From Apus apus (taxonomy: Eukaryota > Chordata > Aves > Apodiformes > Apodidae): a stretch of DNA of 64,000 nucleotides. Positions 1-12,100 of this stretch are shown one piece after another. The notes beneath the pieces were generated by a model. It made no database searches and had not been told where the DNA came from. It saw nothing but the letters and a program-made list of their open reading frames with translations. Numbering within the stretch: the first letter of the stretch is position 1; each line of letters begins with the position of its first letter. The position numbers and the translations under genes are program-made. The stretch is from positions 5,952,001 through 6,016,000 of the forward strand of contig NC_067294.1 in NCBI RefSeq assembly GCF_020740795.1, given 5' to 3'.

Positions 1-2799
1 GGTTTTGCCACAAGGAAGGTGTTTTTGATACACATACATATATATAATCAACAAACCAGAAGCAAAGCAAGCCTGCTGTAACCAGACATGCTGTTCTCTG
101 CCTATTCTGACGTTACCTCCTCTCTGCAGGTGGCTGTTGTTGGGCTCATGGAAGTGTCCTTCACTGCTGATCTTGCTGTTACCAGCTGTCCCAGTCCTGA
201 GTTCCTGCTCAGCCCTCTTTTCACCCTAGAGGCCCAGTGCTGTTCTGTTAGCCCTCAGAAAACCTGACTTCAAAGCTAATCCCACAGAAAGCATCTTATA
301 AATAAGATAATGTCTCAGCCTGCAAAAAATAGCCAAAGCCCTGCTCTGTTTCTGTGAGAAGGGGGGTGGCACAGCCCAGCTTTGCAGCACTGTGAGCCGA
401 CAGCTGACAAGCTGCCTGCCTTCCCCTCGCTCCAGCTTTGGCACTGAAAAAATATTGCTTTACTCACCTGGCTGGGTTGTGGAGGGGCTCAGGGTGGTGA
501 GAGCCCTTTGGGCCAGGCGCTTGCCGGCTGCAGTCCCCAAATGCAGGAAGGCCAGCCCAGCTGAGCTTACTTTTAGGCATGGAGAAGGGGAATTCCCCAT
601 GATGGAAGCCCCAGACAGCCTCTGTGTGGTTTTGATAAGGAGCCAGGCACCGCTTAAAGGGCTCTCCTGTGCCGGTCCTTCCAGGGGCTGCCGAGCCATG
701 TCAGGTATTAGTCAGCAAAAGGAGGGGTGGGAGGGAGGGCTGTGATTCACTTTTGGACAACTGGAGAGCCTGGTTACATCATTTTCCTTGCCTGGTTGCT
801 GAGCGACTTCACCAGGTTTGCAAACACATCATGCTTCTCCCCAGGGAACCTGCTGGGTCTAGTGAGAGGCATCATCATTGTCCCGTTAGTCCTTCCATCC
901 TGTTCTCATCTACCTCTGGAGTCAGAACAGGAGGTGTCATTCTGAGGGAGCAGGGAAGAGCTGGCTTTGCTGGTGGAGGTGTGCCAGAGCTGTAGGTAGT
1001 CCCTGGAAACTGTCCACTAAGACTTACTGATGGTCAGAACCAAGGCTGGGGCCAGCTCGTGCTGGAATAAACACCAAGGATTTCAGTGTTTACAAGGGCT
1101 AATTCCAGCTCCCCAGCTCCTTGCCAGCAGGCACAAAGTTGTACCTGGCAGGATGTTTGGTCTACACTTGCCAGGTGTGCACTGGGAGGCCCGAAAAATG
1201 CCTTGAATTACTCCAGCTGGTGTGGGTGGTAGGAGATGGACAAGGGCAGGAGGGGCAAGAAGCTGTGGGGTCCCTGTGGGGGTGGTGGGTCGATGGTGGC
1301 TCTTCCCCAGTGTCTCCCCATCTTTCTAGCCAGCTGCTCTTTGTGTTTTCTCCGTGAGGTTGCCCGCTTGGGCTGGCCCAAAACACCAGTACAAGCTTCA
1401 CTATGAATATCAAAGGCTTTTTGGTCCCGTTGGTCTTTCCGAATTTCTTTGGTCCCACCAAGCTCACAGGGGAGCACGCTCACCTGACGGCAGCTGTGAT
1501 TCATCAGTGTGCCTGCAAGGCTGTGAAGATGTGCTCACAGCTGACACTTTCACATGCTAGGGGCTTTTCTGGCACTGGGTTCAGCACCTTCGGTGGAGGC
1601 TTGTTCTGGTGAAGCACCCTGTCACGGGTGGCCAGGAGCAGGAGGGCAGCCATTTGGCACAGCACCCTGGGGTGGCTGGTAGGCTTATCTCCACAGGGGG
1701 CTGCGGGGGGCTGCTGATGGGTGCCTTGGCTGCTGCCTGTGATGGGATGGGTCCCCCTGCTCTGACAGCGAAGGAAAGCAGAAGGCCGACAGTGACGCTC
1801 TTGTGGGGAGGAAGCTCCAGCCGCAGGAGGGGATTTCCAGAACACTGTGATCTGCTGCCTATGCAAATCAGGAACTCAAATTAACCTGGCAGGATGGGAG
1901 GGCTCTGGGATGGAGGACAGGGGAGTGAGCCTGGGAGAGTGGGCTGCTGGCAGAGTGAAGGAAGGAGCGTGGAAGGGATCGGGGCAAGTGAGGGGTCAGC
2001 AGAGGGATGGAGGAGTTAGGTCCTGGGGAACGGTCCTGCTCTCCCAGACCTTCTGCAGCACCCTGCCTTTGCACTGTGGCTTTCCAGGGATGCCATGCTG
2101 CTTTTACTTTGTTGGGTTTACCCTCTTGCTGAACGAGAGCTCCCTTCTCCCTGTGCCTCTGTGAAGTAAGATTCAGTGTCACCTGCTTTGTAGGAGATCA
2201 TCACCTCCTGCCCTCCTCCATAGCTTTGCCATCCTCCTCTTCCCTCCTCCACAGTCAGCAGGGGATCAGATGTGGTGAGACCTGGTGCAGCCCCACAGCA
2301 GATGTTCCAAGAGCTGTGAGAACCAGGTCTGAGAGTGCTCAAATGATTTCCCTGTGTGCCTTAAGCTTTGAATTATTCAGAGTCCAAATTTGCAAGATCA
2401 ACAACAGGCACAGGGGGGATTTTCCCGTCTTCCTCTCTTGACGAGCCATGTCTCATCCAGTTGCAATGCCTGAGAAAAGGGCTCCTCATCCTGTCCTGGA
2501 AATCTGACTCCAGGAATGTCAGTGTGAGAAGAGAAGAGCAGCCCCTGTCATTTCCCCCAGCCTCAGCTCACCCTGAGGAACAGGCTGCCCAGTAAGCAGC
2601 GCCTGGATGTGAGGGGCAAGGCTGCTTCTTCCTCTGGTGGCTCGGGAAGAGCTGAAGAAGAAACCTCTGCCAGCTCCCAAGACTCAAGGCTGGGTTTTTC
2701 CTCTCTGGGGAGAGGGGAGAATGGTGGATGGGATGGAAGTGGCTCACTGATACTGCAGCATTGGGCCAAGGACTGAGAACAAGACACGGCTCCTCCCAG
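1..2799. other. Intergenic stretch without a recognisable gene
   Basis: No open reading frame here resembles a known protein, no exon with good splice sites was found, and there is no CpG island. In human, TNIP1 lies on this side of ANXA6 in the same orientation, so the stretch could be TNIP1 upstream or first-intron sequence. Nothing in the bases confirms that. Only short low-complexity patches, such as the TA-rich run near 40-50, are visible. Confidence 0.5.
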
Positions 2800-3290
2800 A
2801 GTCTGGTAGTAAAGAGGATTCAAGAGACATATCAAGGTCCTGGAGTGAGTACACAGGAGGGCAACAAAGCTAATGAAGGGCCTAGAGAATCAATCTTATG
2901 AAGAACGCTTGAAGGAGCTGGGAATGTTTAGTTTGAGAAAGAGGAGGCTGAGGGGAGACCTCATCAGTCTCTACAGCTACCTGAAAGGTCATTGTAGAGA
3001 GGTTGGTGCTGGTCTCTTTTCACAGGTAATTATAGACAGAACAAGAGGGAAGGGCTTCAAGCTGCAACAGGGCAGGTTTAGACTGGACATTAGGAAGTTT
3101 TTTTCCACAGAAGGAGTGGTCAGACACTGGAACAGGCTGCCCAGGGAGGTGGTTGAGTCACCATCCCTGGGTGTGTTTAAGGGTCGTTTGGATGTGGTGT
3201 TGGTGGAGATGGTTTAGGGGAGAACTTTGTAGAGTAGGGATGATGATTGGACTCGGTGATCCCAAGGGTCTTTTCCAACCTGAATAAATA
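2800..3290 (+). mobile_element. CR1 LINE, 5'-truncated 3' end
   Basis: This is the 3' terminal part of a CR1 non-LTR retrotransposon, the dominant LINE of birds. A 114-codon open frame at 2,873-3,217 encodes the C-terminal tail of the CR1 ORF2 polyprotein, recognisable by the blocks [30 protein letters not shown] and HWNRLP. The copy ends in a short tail that includes the phrase TTTTCCAACCTGAATAAATAAAG near 3,272-3,294. Most of ORF2, including the reverse transcriptase core, is missing, as is usual after incomplete reverse transcription. The frame being still open suggests a fairly young copy or chance. Confidence 0.92.
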
Positions 3291-3294
3291 AAGA

Positions 3295-6159
3295 AAAAAA
3301 AAGGAAAAAAGCATCTGCAGTGGCCTCTGGAGCTGACTCAGAGGGAGCGGTTTGACCCTCTGCACACCAAACATGGGCTCGTGGGGTTTTTTGGATGTCG
3401 CAACCTGTGAAATCTGGCCCTGGCTTTGCCTGGAAGCGCGTCCTTGCCCTGGCACTGCTGGGCCACGTGCCGAGCAGCCCTGAGCTGAGCACTGGCCTGT
3501 GCACCCCAACAGCAGCAGCCCTGAGGCTGAAGTGTGGGTGGCCAGCACGGACCTACCTCCAGCCCTTGCCCTGCTCACAGCCTTTCTAATTTTTCTCCTT
3601 TTTTGTGCCTGTTGCTTTGTCCTCCCCTTTCTTGCCTTCCTAGAACCACTTCCCATTGATCACAGAGGCAAGCCATGAGATCTGCCACTGATTGCTCTTG
3701 GATTGGGCTGGTTGGAGCCAGCAGATGGAGCAGAGGTGTTCTGAGAGTGGCATTATTAAGTGCATTTTCTCTAGAGACTGGGATGCTTCAGGGATGAAGC
3801 TGCTTTGTTTGAAGGGTCTATGAACTGCTCACATATAGAGGGTTTCATGAGCAAAACAGTCCTCACCCAGGGAATTTTATTTAACTTTATTGTGAATTAA
3901 CACACATTGCTAGTGAGTGATTAGAACATTAAACACTGTTCTTCTTTCCCCAGGTTTGGCTTAGGCCTTTTTTCCCCTTCCCAGACTCAGTGTTCCTTGT
4001 TTCCCTGCAGGTTACTCACCCTCCCAAATCCTTTGGCAAGGTGATGTGTAACCTCATGTCTCTGGGCCTGGTGTGGCCTTTAATTTGATTGGCAGTGGGA
4101 GATGCATTTACTGCCATGCATGGCACCAAACGGGAGCTGGCTGCAAATTCATCCACCTCTGCAAGAAAACACTGGGGTGACAAATGGGGAGTAAATGCCC
4201 TTGGTGCTGAGTGACTCCCTGAGGCCATGCTGGTCCTTCCCAAGGTGCTGTCACCCTCCTGGCACTGTGCTCAGGGTGGGCAGCTCTGCTGAGCTCAGCC
4301 CAGTGTGCGGTTCTACCTTGTAGGGCAGCCAGCTGTGAGCAGCCCCCGGTGTGCTGCTAATCCCAGCATCATGGGAGCGGGATGCTGAAATATCCTGTGG
4401 TTAAATAGGATATTGAGTGTGCTTAAGTGTTTGCAGCAATTAAAATGCCACTGGCTGTTTTCTGCTCCAGCTGTAGCAACTGCTGCTGGAGTTGGATTAC
4501 TGCGGCACTGGGGCAAGACAAAGGGTTTTCGGCTCCAGAACTTTCCACAGTGGGAGTTGCTCTGAGGAAGAAATCCCATGTCATTGTCCTTCCCTATCCC
4601 TAAACACTGTGTGACTCTGGTATCTTGCCCTCATTGTAGGAGCAGCTGTCAGTGGGTGCCAGGGAAATTCCTGGCCTTGGGACCAGTGTGCTGGGGTCAG
4701 CCGGGCTTCCTGAGGGCAGCATGGCCCCAATCTGGGCTGGGGACAGCCCAGGTCTCACTTGTTGTCCTGTGCAACTCCAAGGCAGCCAGGCTGTGGGTGA
4801 TTGAGACACCTGTCACAGACTTAGAGCAATCATGGTACAGCCAGAAAACTCTCTGGAGTGTTTACACCTGTGCCCAGGGAATACAACCCTTGATACATCT
4901 GTTTTGGCAACAAGAAGGAGACAGGATGATGGCTCATGTGTTGCTCTGTGCTAAGACTGAGCCAAGTTCCCCCTGTGCTCTGGAGGAGCAGAGCTCCACT
5001 GCCCCAAATCTGACTCTCCAGGAGTGCCAGGCTGTCTCCTGAGCCTCAAAACTTCCTTGGACATGGCAGCTGGGTCCCTGGGAGCACTGTTCCTGGCTGC
5101 AGGAACACAGCCAGCTCTGCTGCCTGCAGCTGCCATGCCATGCCTGGCTCTCTGGCAGCCTCACACCTCTGGTGCAAAGCTGAGAGGCAGGCAGATGAAA
5201 ACTGGGGTTATGTCCTCCCTTCAAAACATCTTCTGCATCTACTCCAAGTCTTTGCAACTGGTTCCTGGCCAAGCAGGTGACCTGTAGGCTGCTGTAGGCA
5301 TGGGGTGAGTTCAGACCCCAGATGCTGCCTGGACAGGGATGCCCATTCCTATTTATCCACAGGGGCAAGGCAAAGGAGGCCAAATCTCTATGGGAGAGAG
5401 TGAAAAAGCTTCAGCCAGGGTCCTTTCCCCTGGCAAAGGTGATTTTGTTACAAGGGGATGTTTTACAGGAAGATATCAAGGGAATTTTCAATGGGATAAC
5501 ACCATGCGGAGTTGTTTCAGCTTCCCTGGTTTGTCTCTACATGTTGCTGCTTCTTGACCTCAGCTGGTTTTGAAGTGTTATAATAATATTGTGTTATTAT
5601 TCCCAGCGCTGCTTTGATATTTTGAAGGTGAAGCTTTCCTTACCCAGCTGTTCTGAGGAAGACTTGGGTATTCAAAACTTTTTGTTCTGGCTTGGAAACA
5701 ATTGAAAGTGCTGGAATTTCCCACTTTTGGAAATTCCAGTTCTTTTCTCCTGGGCACTGGGGGAAGTGCAAACATAAACTGTTTGGGGGTGTAGATGCTG
5801 TGGCATGTGCTTTTCAACTGCTTCTTTAGCAGCTTGAAAGCTCGGGAAGCTGCGTGCAAGGACAGATGGATGCCATCAAGTCCGATTTGGCTCTCTGGTT
5901 TGTAAAAGCATCATCCACACAATTGCACAAATCCTGCCGGGGTTTTTTTAAAGGCATGAAATGAAGCTCTCAGCGAAATCCCTACATTGCTGCCAGCCCC
6001 AGACACAATTCCAGCCCCTTTCTCAGAACTGGGGGACATTGTGGTGTTGTTCAGATGGACTTTGGGGTCTCCAGGGCTCTCCCTGTGGCTGGGCTTCTGC
6101 CCGAGTTTGCCTTGCTTAGTCCCACTCAAACCTGCCTCAATAAATCGATCACTCTCACC
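3295..6159. other. Intergenic stretch downstream of ANXA6
   Basis: No gene was recognised between the CR1 copy and the end of ANXA6. AT-richer patches at about 3,860-3,940 and 4,380-4,450 stand out from the GC-rich surroundings and could be regulatory. No specific motif set supports this. Confidence 0.45.
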
Positions 6160-9100
6160 CCAGGGTCAGCAACAATAAGGTTTTATTTATGAGACAAAAT
6201 TGTCTTTTCCATCTGGGTGAATTCCTGGGTTAGAGGCATATTTGTGTATGAATTATTTTGCACAGAGACAGACAATAATCCCCCGCCCCAGACCCCTCTG
6301 TTCCCCTCTACGAGTCTCCCCCCCTTGCAATGTGGTGCCGCTTTCCAGCGTAGTGAGCTGTGTCCTCCACAGGGGACTGAGTGTCCCCTGGAGCCCCCGA
6401 AGCTGCGGTGACATCAAGGCAGTGGGTATGTGTGCTGGCTCAGACACGAAGAAGGGGCTCCCGTAGCCACCTAGTCCTCCCCCCCGCACAGGGCCAGCAG
6501 AGCCTTGCGGTAGTCACCAGAGGTGTCCTTCTGCAAGAGGGAGACCCATGTCAGAGAGCCACCCACTGATGCCTGCCCTGGCAAAGCCCAGTTCATGGTG
6601 CTGGGCACAGGGAGGGTGTAGCTCCATGCCCTGGCCACCCTGCAGTAGCAGAAGATGTTGGCACATCCCCTCTCTACAGCCAGAGCTGCTAACATTGGGG
6701 CTTGCTTGGGCAGATTCCCCCTCCCCAGGTGATGCTCAGCCATTGTGCTGCTCATGGCAGCTCAGTTCCCTGTAGAGCTCATGACCAGGGCTCTGCCAGA
6801 CAAGGTGACATGCTGGGCAGGGGCACCCGTGTCCACTCACCTCAATCATGTGGTGCAGTGATTTGTCGAAGAGGTCTATGAACTCGCCCCGGATGTTGAG
6901 CAGGTCGATCTCACTTCGGGAAATCATGATCCGGGTGAGGGTCCTCTCATCTGTGCCAGCACCCTGCAGAGGGGAGTGTGAACAAGTAATGCCAGAGGAA
7001 CTGGGGCTCAAGGACCCTCCTACTGTCTCCAGCACAGTCCAAGCTGTGGATCTGCTCTTGGACATGTGCTGGGCTTGCTACACAAGCCTGCTGTGTCCCC
7101 TGCTAACCCCAGAGAGCTGATGCAGTGTTTGAGCTCAGCCATGCCCTGCTGGGGACAGCTGGGGGCCAAAGTCCATCACTGCTATGGGCTTGAATCAGAA
7201 AGTCCCAAAGGGTGTCTGCCCACCATAGCCCCCTCCCACAGCCAAGCTCCAGGAGAGCCCATTTGCACCTTCATGGACTTGTAGAGCTTGTCAGCGAAGA
7301 AGGCTGGCTTGTTCTTCACGCTCCGGACTGCAACACAGAGAGGAAAGGCAGTGGGCTTCTGGCTCGTGGCACTCAGGGGACATGCCACAGCAAGGAGCTG
7401 TGCCACCCGTTGGGTCAGCTGCAAACCCTCCTTCGTACAGGGCTGCAGGCTTGGCCCTACAGGACGCCCTATAAATGCCCCGACCCCACCCCACGATGGG
7501 AATCTCTGTGGCCCAAGTGCAGCAGGAAATCTGCCCTCATGTTGCCTTGGCAGAGGCAGGTGAAGGGGCTGCCCACCCACTGGGGAGCGTGGCCCTGGGG
7601 GAGCACTGACCGATGGCCAAGAAGGCATCCCTCACATCTCCTGACATCCGCTTCCTGATGGCGTGCTCCACGTCGTGGTTGGTCATTTTGATGAACTCCT
7701 GAAACACTGGGGAGATGAGGGAGAGAGTCACCCCTGAGCTCCTACATCCCACCCCTGGGCACCCAGAAGACCACAGCATCAACCATGAAGACTTCTGGGC
7801 CAGATCAGGCTTGGGTGACCTCAGCCACCCACCCCAAATGCCATCTCTTCCCACCGCTGGGGAAGCAGGCCCACCCCAATCTTCTGCTGCCCAAGAGTCC
7901 TATCCAGAACAAATCAAAGCACTCGTGTCACAGCTTAGGGTCCAGCTGCAGACTGTGGTCCTACCTCTGCGAAGGTGGGGGTAGCTGCGGGTGCAGAGGA
8001 TGCTGAGGAAGCGGGTCTCCAGGGAGTCACTGGATTCGTTACTGGAGACATCAGCAAGTTTCTGAGAGAGCAACCAAGAATGAAGAGGGAGGCATGAAGA
8101 CAGGTGTAGCAGCTGTCAGACAGCTCTTCTTGGGACAGCCAGTCCTGAACACCCTCTTGCAAAGAGGGTGATCTCTTACTAGCATGGAAACAGCTTTTTT
8201 TTTTTTGCCAAAAAAGACATTTATATGCAGAGATGTGTGCATGCTCACGCATCCCACTCACACATGACCTCTAAGAAAATATGTTTTCCAGTCCGGACTT
8301 TTTTTGTCTTTTGGGAGGATGTTTTGGGGGTGACCAGTATTGAACAGGGAGTTCAGAGCTGCCAGACACAGGAGCCACCCTCTGCCCGGGGCCCCAGCAG
8401 TGCTGCCCACGGGTGAAACAGCTGTTCCCCCTGAAGCAGGGCTCAGGGGTGGCTCTATTCATGCAACAGAAAGTTGCTCCTTCCCCAGCTCCCACTTTTG
8501 GCAAGCCAGGGAAGCCAGCTGTTAGTCCCACACTGCCAGGAACATGGGTCCTGCATGCTGGATTGGTCCTCAGTCTTCCCAAGGGTGGGAAGGTGGCTTT
8601 TCCTTCTCTCCTGCCCTGTCCTCTCCCTGCCCAGCACCACAGGGAAGTTCCCTTGTGCAGGTCCCCTCTGTTCCCTTGCCACCCCATCCTCATGCAGGGT
8701 CCCTGGAGCCCCGCATAAGCAAGCACAGCTCCTGTGGCCAGAGGAGCACACAGAGCTGCTCCTCCCGGCCCCAGCCCTACACCCGAGGACCCCAGCGTCC
8801 CCTCAAACATGCAGAAGGCTGAGAAGCAAAAGGGCAGGCACTCACCAGGGTCTCAGCAACAACCTGGCAGAGAGAAAGAGAGAGACAGGAAGACAACAGG
8901 GTCAAAATGTGCTGCTCAGTCTTCACCCTTCCCTGACAAAATGAGGGAAGTCTGGCAAAAGCCCCTAAAATGACCTGTCTCCAGCTCCCTTCGTGCGTGC
9001 GCCGGATCCTGGGACCCGTGCCCTCCTCCCGTTTTGCCTCTACAACACTACGTGGGGCAAAGGGGTGGGCTGTGGCCAAGCAAAGTGCGCTTTTTCAGCC

Positions 9101-12100
9101 CTGGGGCTCGCTGGGGAGCACCCCTGCCCGGCCCCGGGCTGGCTCCCAGCAGCCTGCCCGCCTCTGCCGGGAGGTGGGAAGGACAGAAGGACGGCTGTGC
9201 TGACAAAGCAGCACGGAGCCAGATCAGCTGCCTCCCGGCTGGCTGCGTGTGCCCTCCCTGGCTCTCTCTTTCTCCGCAGCAGGTCGAGCGGCAGCGCCCG
9301 CGGTGCGGGGGTTGCAGCAGCACCGCACCCGCTCCCCCTGCCGGCAGCGGCCCCGGGGGACACAGCCTGGCTGCGGCCGGCAGGACAGACAAGCCAGAGC
9401 TCGGGTTTGACCCTGCACCCAGCTTCCCAGCCCCTTTTAGAGAAGAAGGCTTGTCCCGAAGGAGCAGGAGGCCCAGGCGCACAGCCTGAGGGGTCACAGG
9501 GTAGCTAGGACCCCGAGCCAGGCGGTGGGGCCTCAACACCTCCCTGCACCATTTCTGGTTGCTGAGCCTTCCCCCTCCAGCCACAGCTCACCACAGCCCA
9601 GTGAAGGTCAGACAATGGTTTGGGGGCTGGGGCTGGCATCCCAGCATGCTGGCAGGGTGAAAAGCAGCTTGGGGTACAGGGCTACCCCCTGCTCAACACA
9701 AGGAGGTGGGTGTTCCCTGCAGACCAGCCCAAAGCTGCCTTTGAAGCTCAAGTGCCAGATTTCAGCATTGCCATGTGTCACCAGACCCCGAAGTGGCAGC
9801 TCTGCACAAGAAATGGTGCAACGCATTGGGAGCTCCCTGGGGCTGAGCCCTGAGCTGCTCTCGTGGTTTGCAGCTCCCCCAGGCATGGAGCAGCAGAGCC
9901 TAAGGCATCAGAGACCAGGTCTGGGAGATTTACCTCCACGGGTGTCACTTCACCTGGCTTCTCCCCCTGCAGCTTACAGAGACCCTGCCCCAGCAGCACA
10001 CACTTCCCTGAGGATGCTATTTCCAGACCAGAGGCTGCAACATCCTCATTTGCTTAATGCAGAGCCTGTAGCAGCACTGCCAGTAGGGTTCTCACCTTGG
10101 CATCTTCATGTGCCTGAGTGAGGTTCTCTGGTCCTTCGTCACGGTTGCCCTGTGGTTCAAGACAAAAATCATGGAGCTGGGGAGACACCATCTCCCAGGA
10201 AAGCCCCAAGCGAGGGGGTGGCAGGCAGGGTTCAGCAGCACAGCCCAGCCAGACAGTGATGCTCTGTCTTCTCCATAGCCACATCCTGGTAGACCACCAC
10301 TGCTGCCCATGGCAGGGAGGGGACAATCCCCAACCGTCCTTACCAGAGCCAGGGAGACAAGAATTCTCTTGAAATGCCCCGATGTGTCAGAGCTCAGATC
10401 ATCTTCCAGGCGTTTGTGGTAGGCTGTGGAGAAGGGGAACATCTGAACTCTGCACCCCTGCCTGCAGCTCTGCTTCCCACCCACCAGTGTCTGTTATGCC
10501 CATGGGCTCATGGATGGTGATGGCCATTTTCCAGCCTTTGCATGGCTGAAGCAGATGCTTCCATCTGCTATTTTCAGGCCTGGGAATCATGCCAGCAGTT
10601 CTAATGCCTTGGGCATGAGCAGAGCTCCTTGCTCCAGGTACTCTGGAGGGAAAGAGGTAATTGTGAAAGAGCATTCAGAGGAGCAGACATTGATGGCAGA
10701 GCTGGGGCATGTCACCATGACATGGAGAGAGACCAGGACCAGTTCACTGCTGGGGGTGACCAGCCACAGAACCATCTATTTAAAATCAGGGGGTCTCTGG
10801 AAGACAAGGGGCTTAGGATTTAACTTGAAGCTTGCAGCTTTTGTTCCCTAGGGAGAAGGGGACATGGATGGAAAGGAAGAGAAGTGCCAGGATCTGGGGG
10901 TGTGATGGATTTGAGGACTTCTGCCAGCCTCACCCCAGGTTTCCACTTCGCTTTAGTAAGGTGTTGGACTTGAGGAAGAGCTGCTCTTGCCTGGAGGAAC
11001 TAACAGACCTTCACAGCACCAAGGCACGGACCCAACCCAGAGACAAGAATTGTTCCCCAGGCTCTGGAAAGGGTCTTGTACAGCATTAAAGGCTGTCATG
11101 GCCAGGACCTGGGTGTTTCCCACAACCCTCCTGTGCTGTACCTTCCTGATAGGCCTCGTTGATAGCTGCTATCTCCCGGTTGTTCCGCGTGGCCATGATT
11201 TCGATGAGGACGCTCTCGTCTGTGCCAGCCCCCTGGAAAAGAGTGGCATTGCAGGGTGCTGTGGGTGGCAGTGCTGGATGGGGATATGGTGGTATTGCCC
11301 TGCCAGTGCCAGACATGTACAGGCTGCTCTAATCCCAGGACTACCTTTTGCCAAGGGTCCATGTCCAGCAAATGGCCCCAAGCACAGAAATGTCCAAGTG
11401 TGATGCTAGTGGGGTCCCAACTGGTGTGAGTGGTGATAGTAGTGCATGCCACCGGTTTGCCCCTACCCTGGCTTTGTGTATGAGCTGGTTAGAGCATGCT
11501 GGGCTGCAAAGAGGTCAGACTGGGATCCCAGTAGGTCTTGAGTGCAAACCAGGTCTTTGTCCTGGTGCCCTCTGCTCTGCTTTCCTTCCGTATAGGAGAT
11601 GAGAGCCTGGAGGCACGCTAAGCTGGGGTGCACTCACAGCCCCAGGTACAACTACAATGAAAACCACCTTGTCCTCATGTGCTGAAGTTGATCCTACCAG
11701 TTACCTCCACGGCCTTCCTCAGCTGCTTGGCATCGTACTGTGCCGGTGTCAGCATGAGCCCAAGGATCAGCTTGGCCAGGCTGCCTGACAGCTCGGACTT
11801 CAGGTCTGCCATCAGGTCCTGCAAAAGTGTTTGAGGGATCAGTCCCTGCCTTCTTCCACAGGGATGGATCAGCCGAGGCAACAGCAGGGAGAAAACAGAG
11901 GAAAAGAGTGCGAAGACATCTGGGAAGAACGTGGGGATTGTTTAAGGTCACATTTTGGGGGATGGCTCTGGAGAGATCCTGGCTCTGGAGTCCTCTGTGC
12001 AGGACTGAGGATGGGGCGGGTGAAGAAGTGATGCTCTTCCCTGGGGCTGGGGGTGCACCCACAGCAGGAGGCTGATTGACAACTTGGCCTTCCTTGGAGG

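Noticed and set aside
1-6159. 5' end of TNIP1, expected from human gene order
   Set aside because: No exon, splice pair or CpG island supporting TNIP1 could be found in the bases.
7691-7706. Alternative ANXA6 acceptor giving an 88-nt exon
   Set aside because: Using the internal TTTCAG breaks the frame; the upstream CCCCAG gives the expected 96 nt and the family sequence VFQEF.
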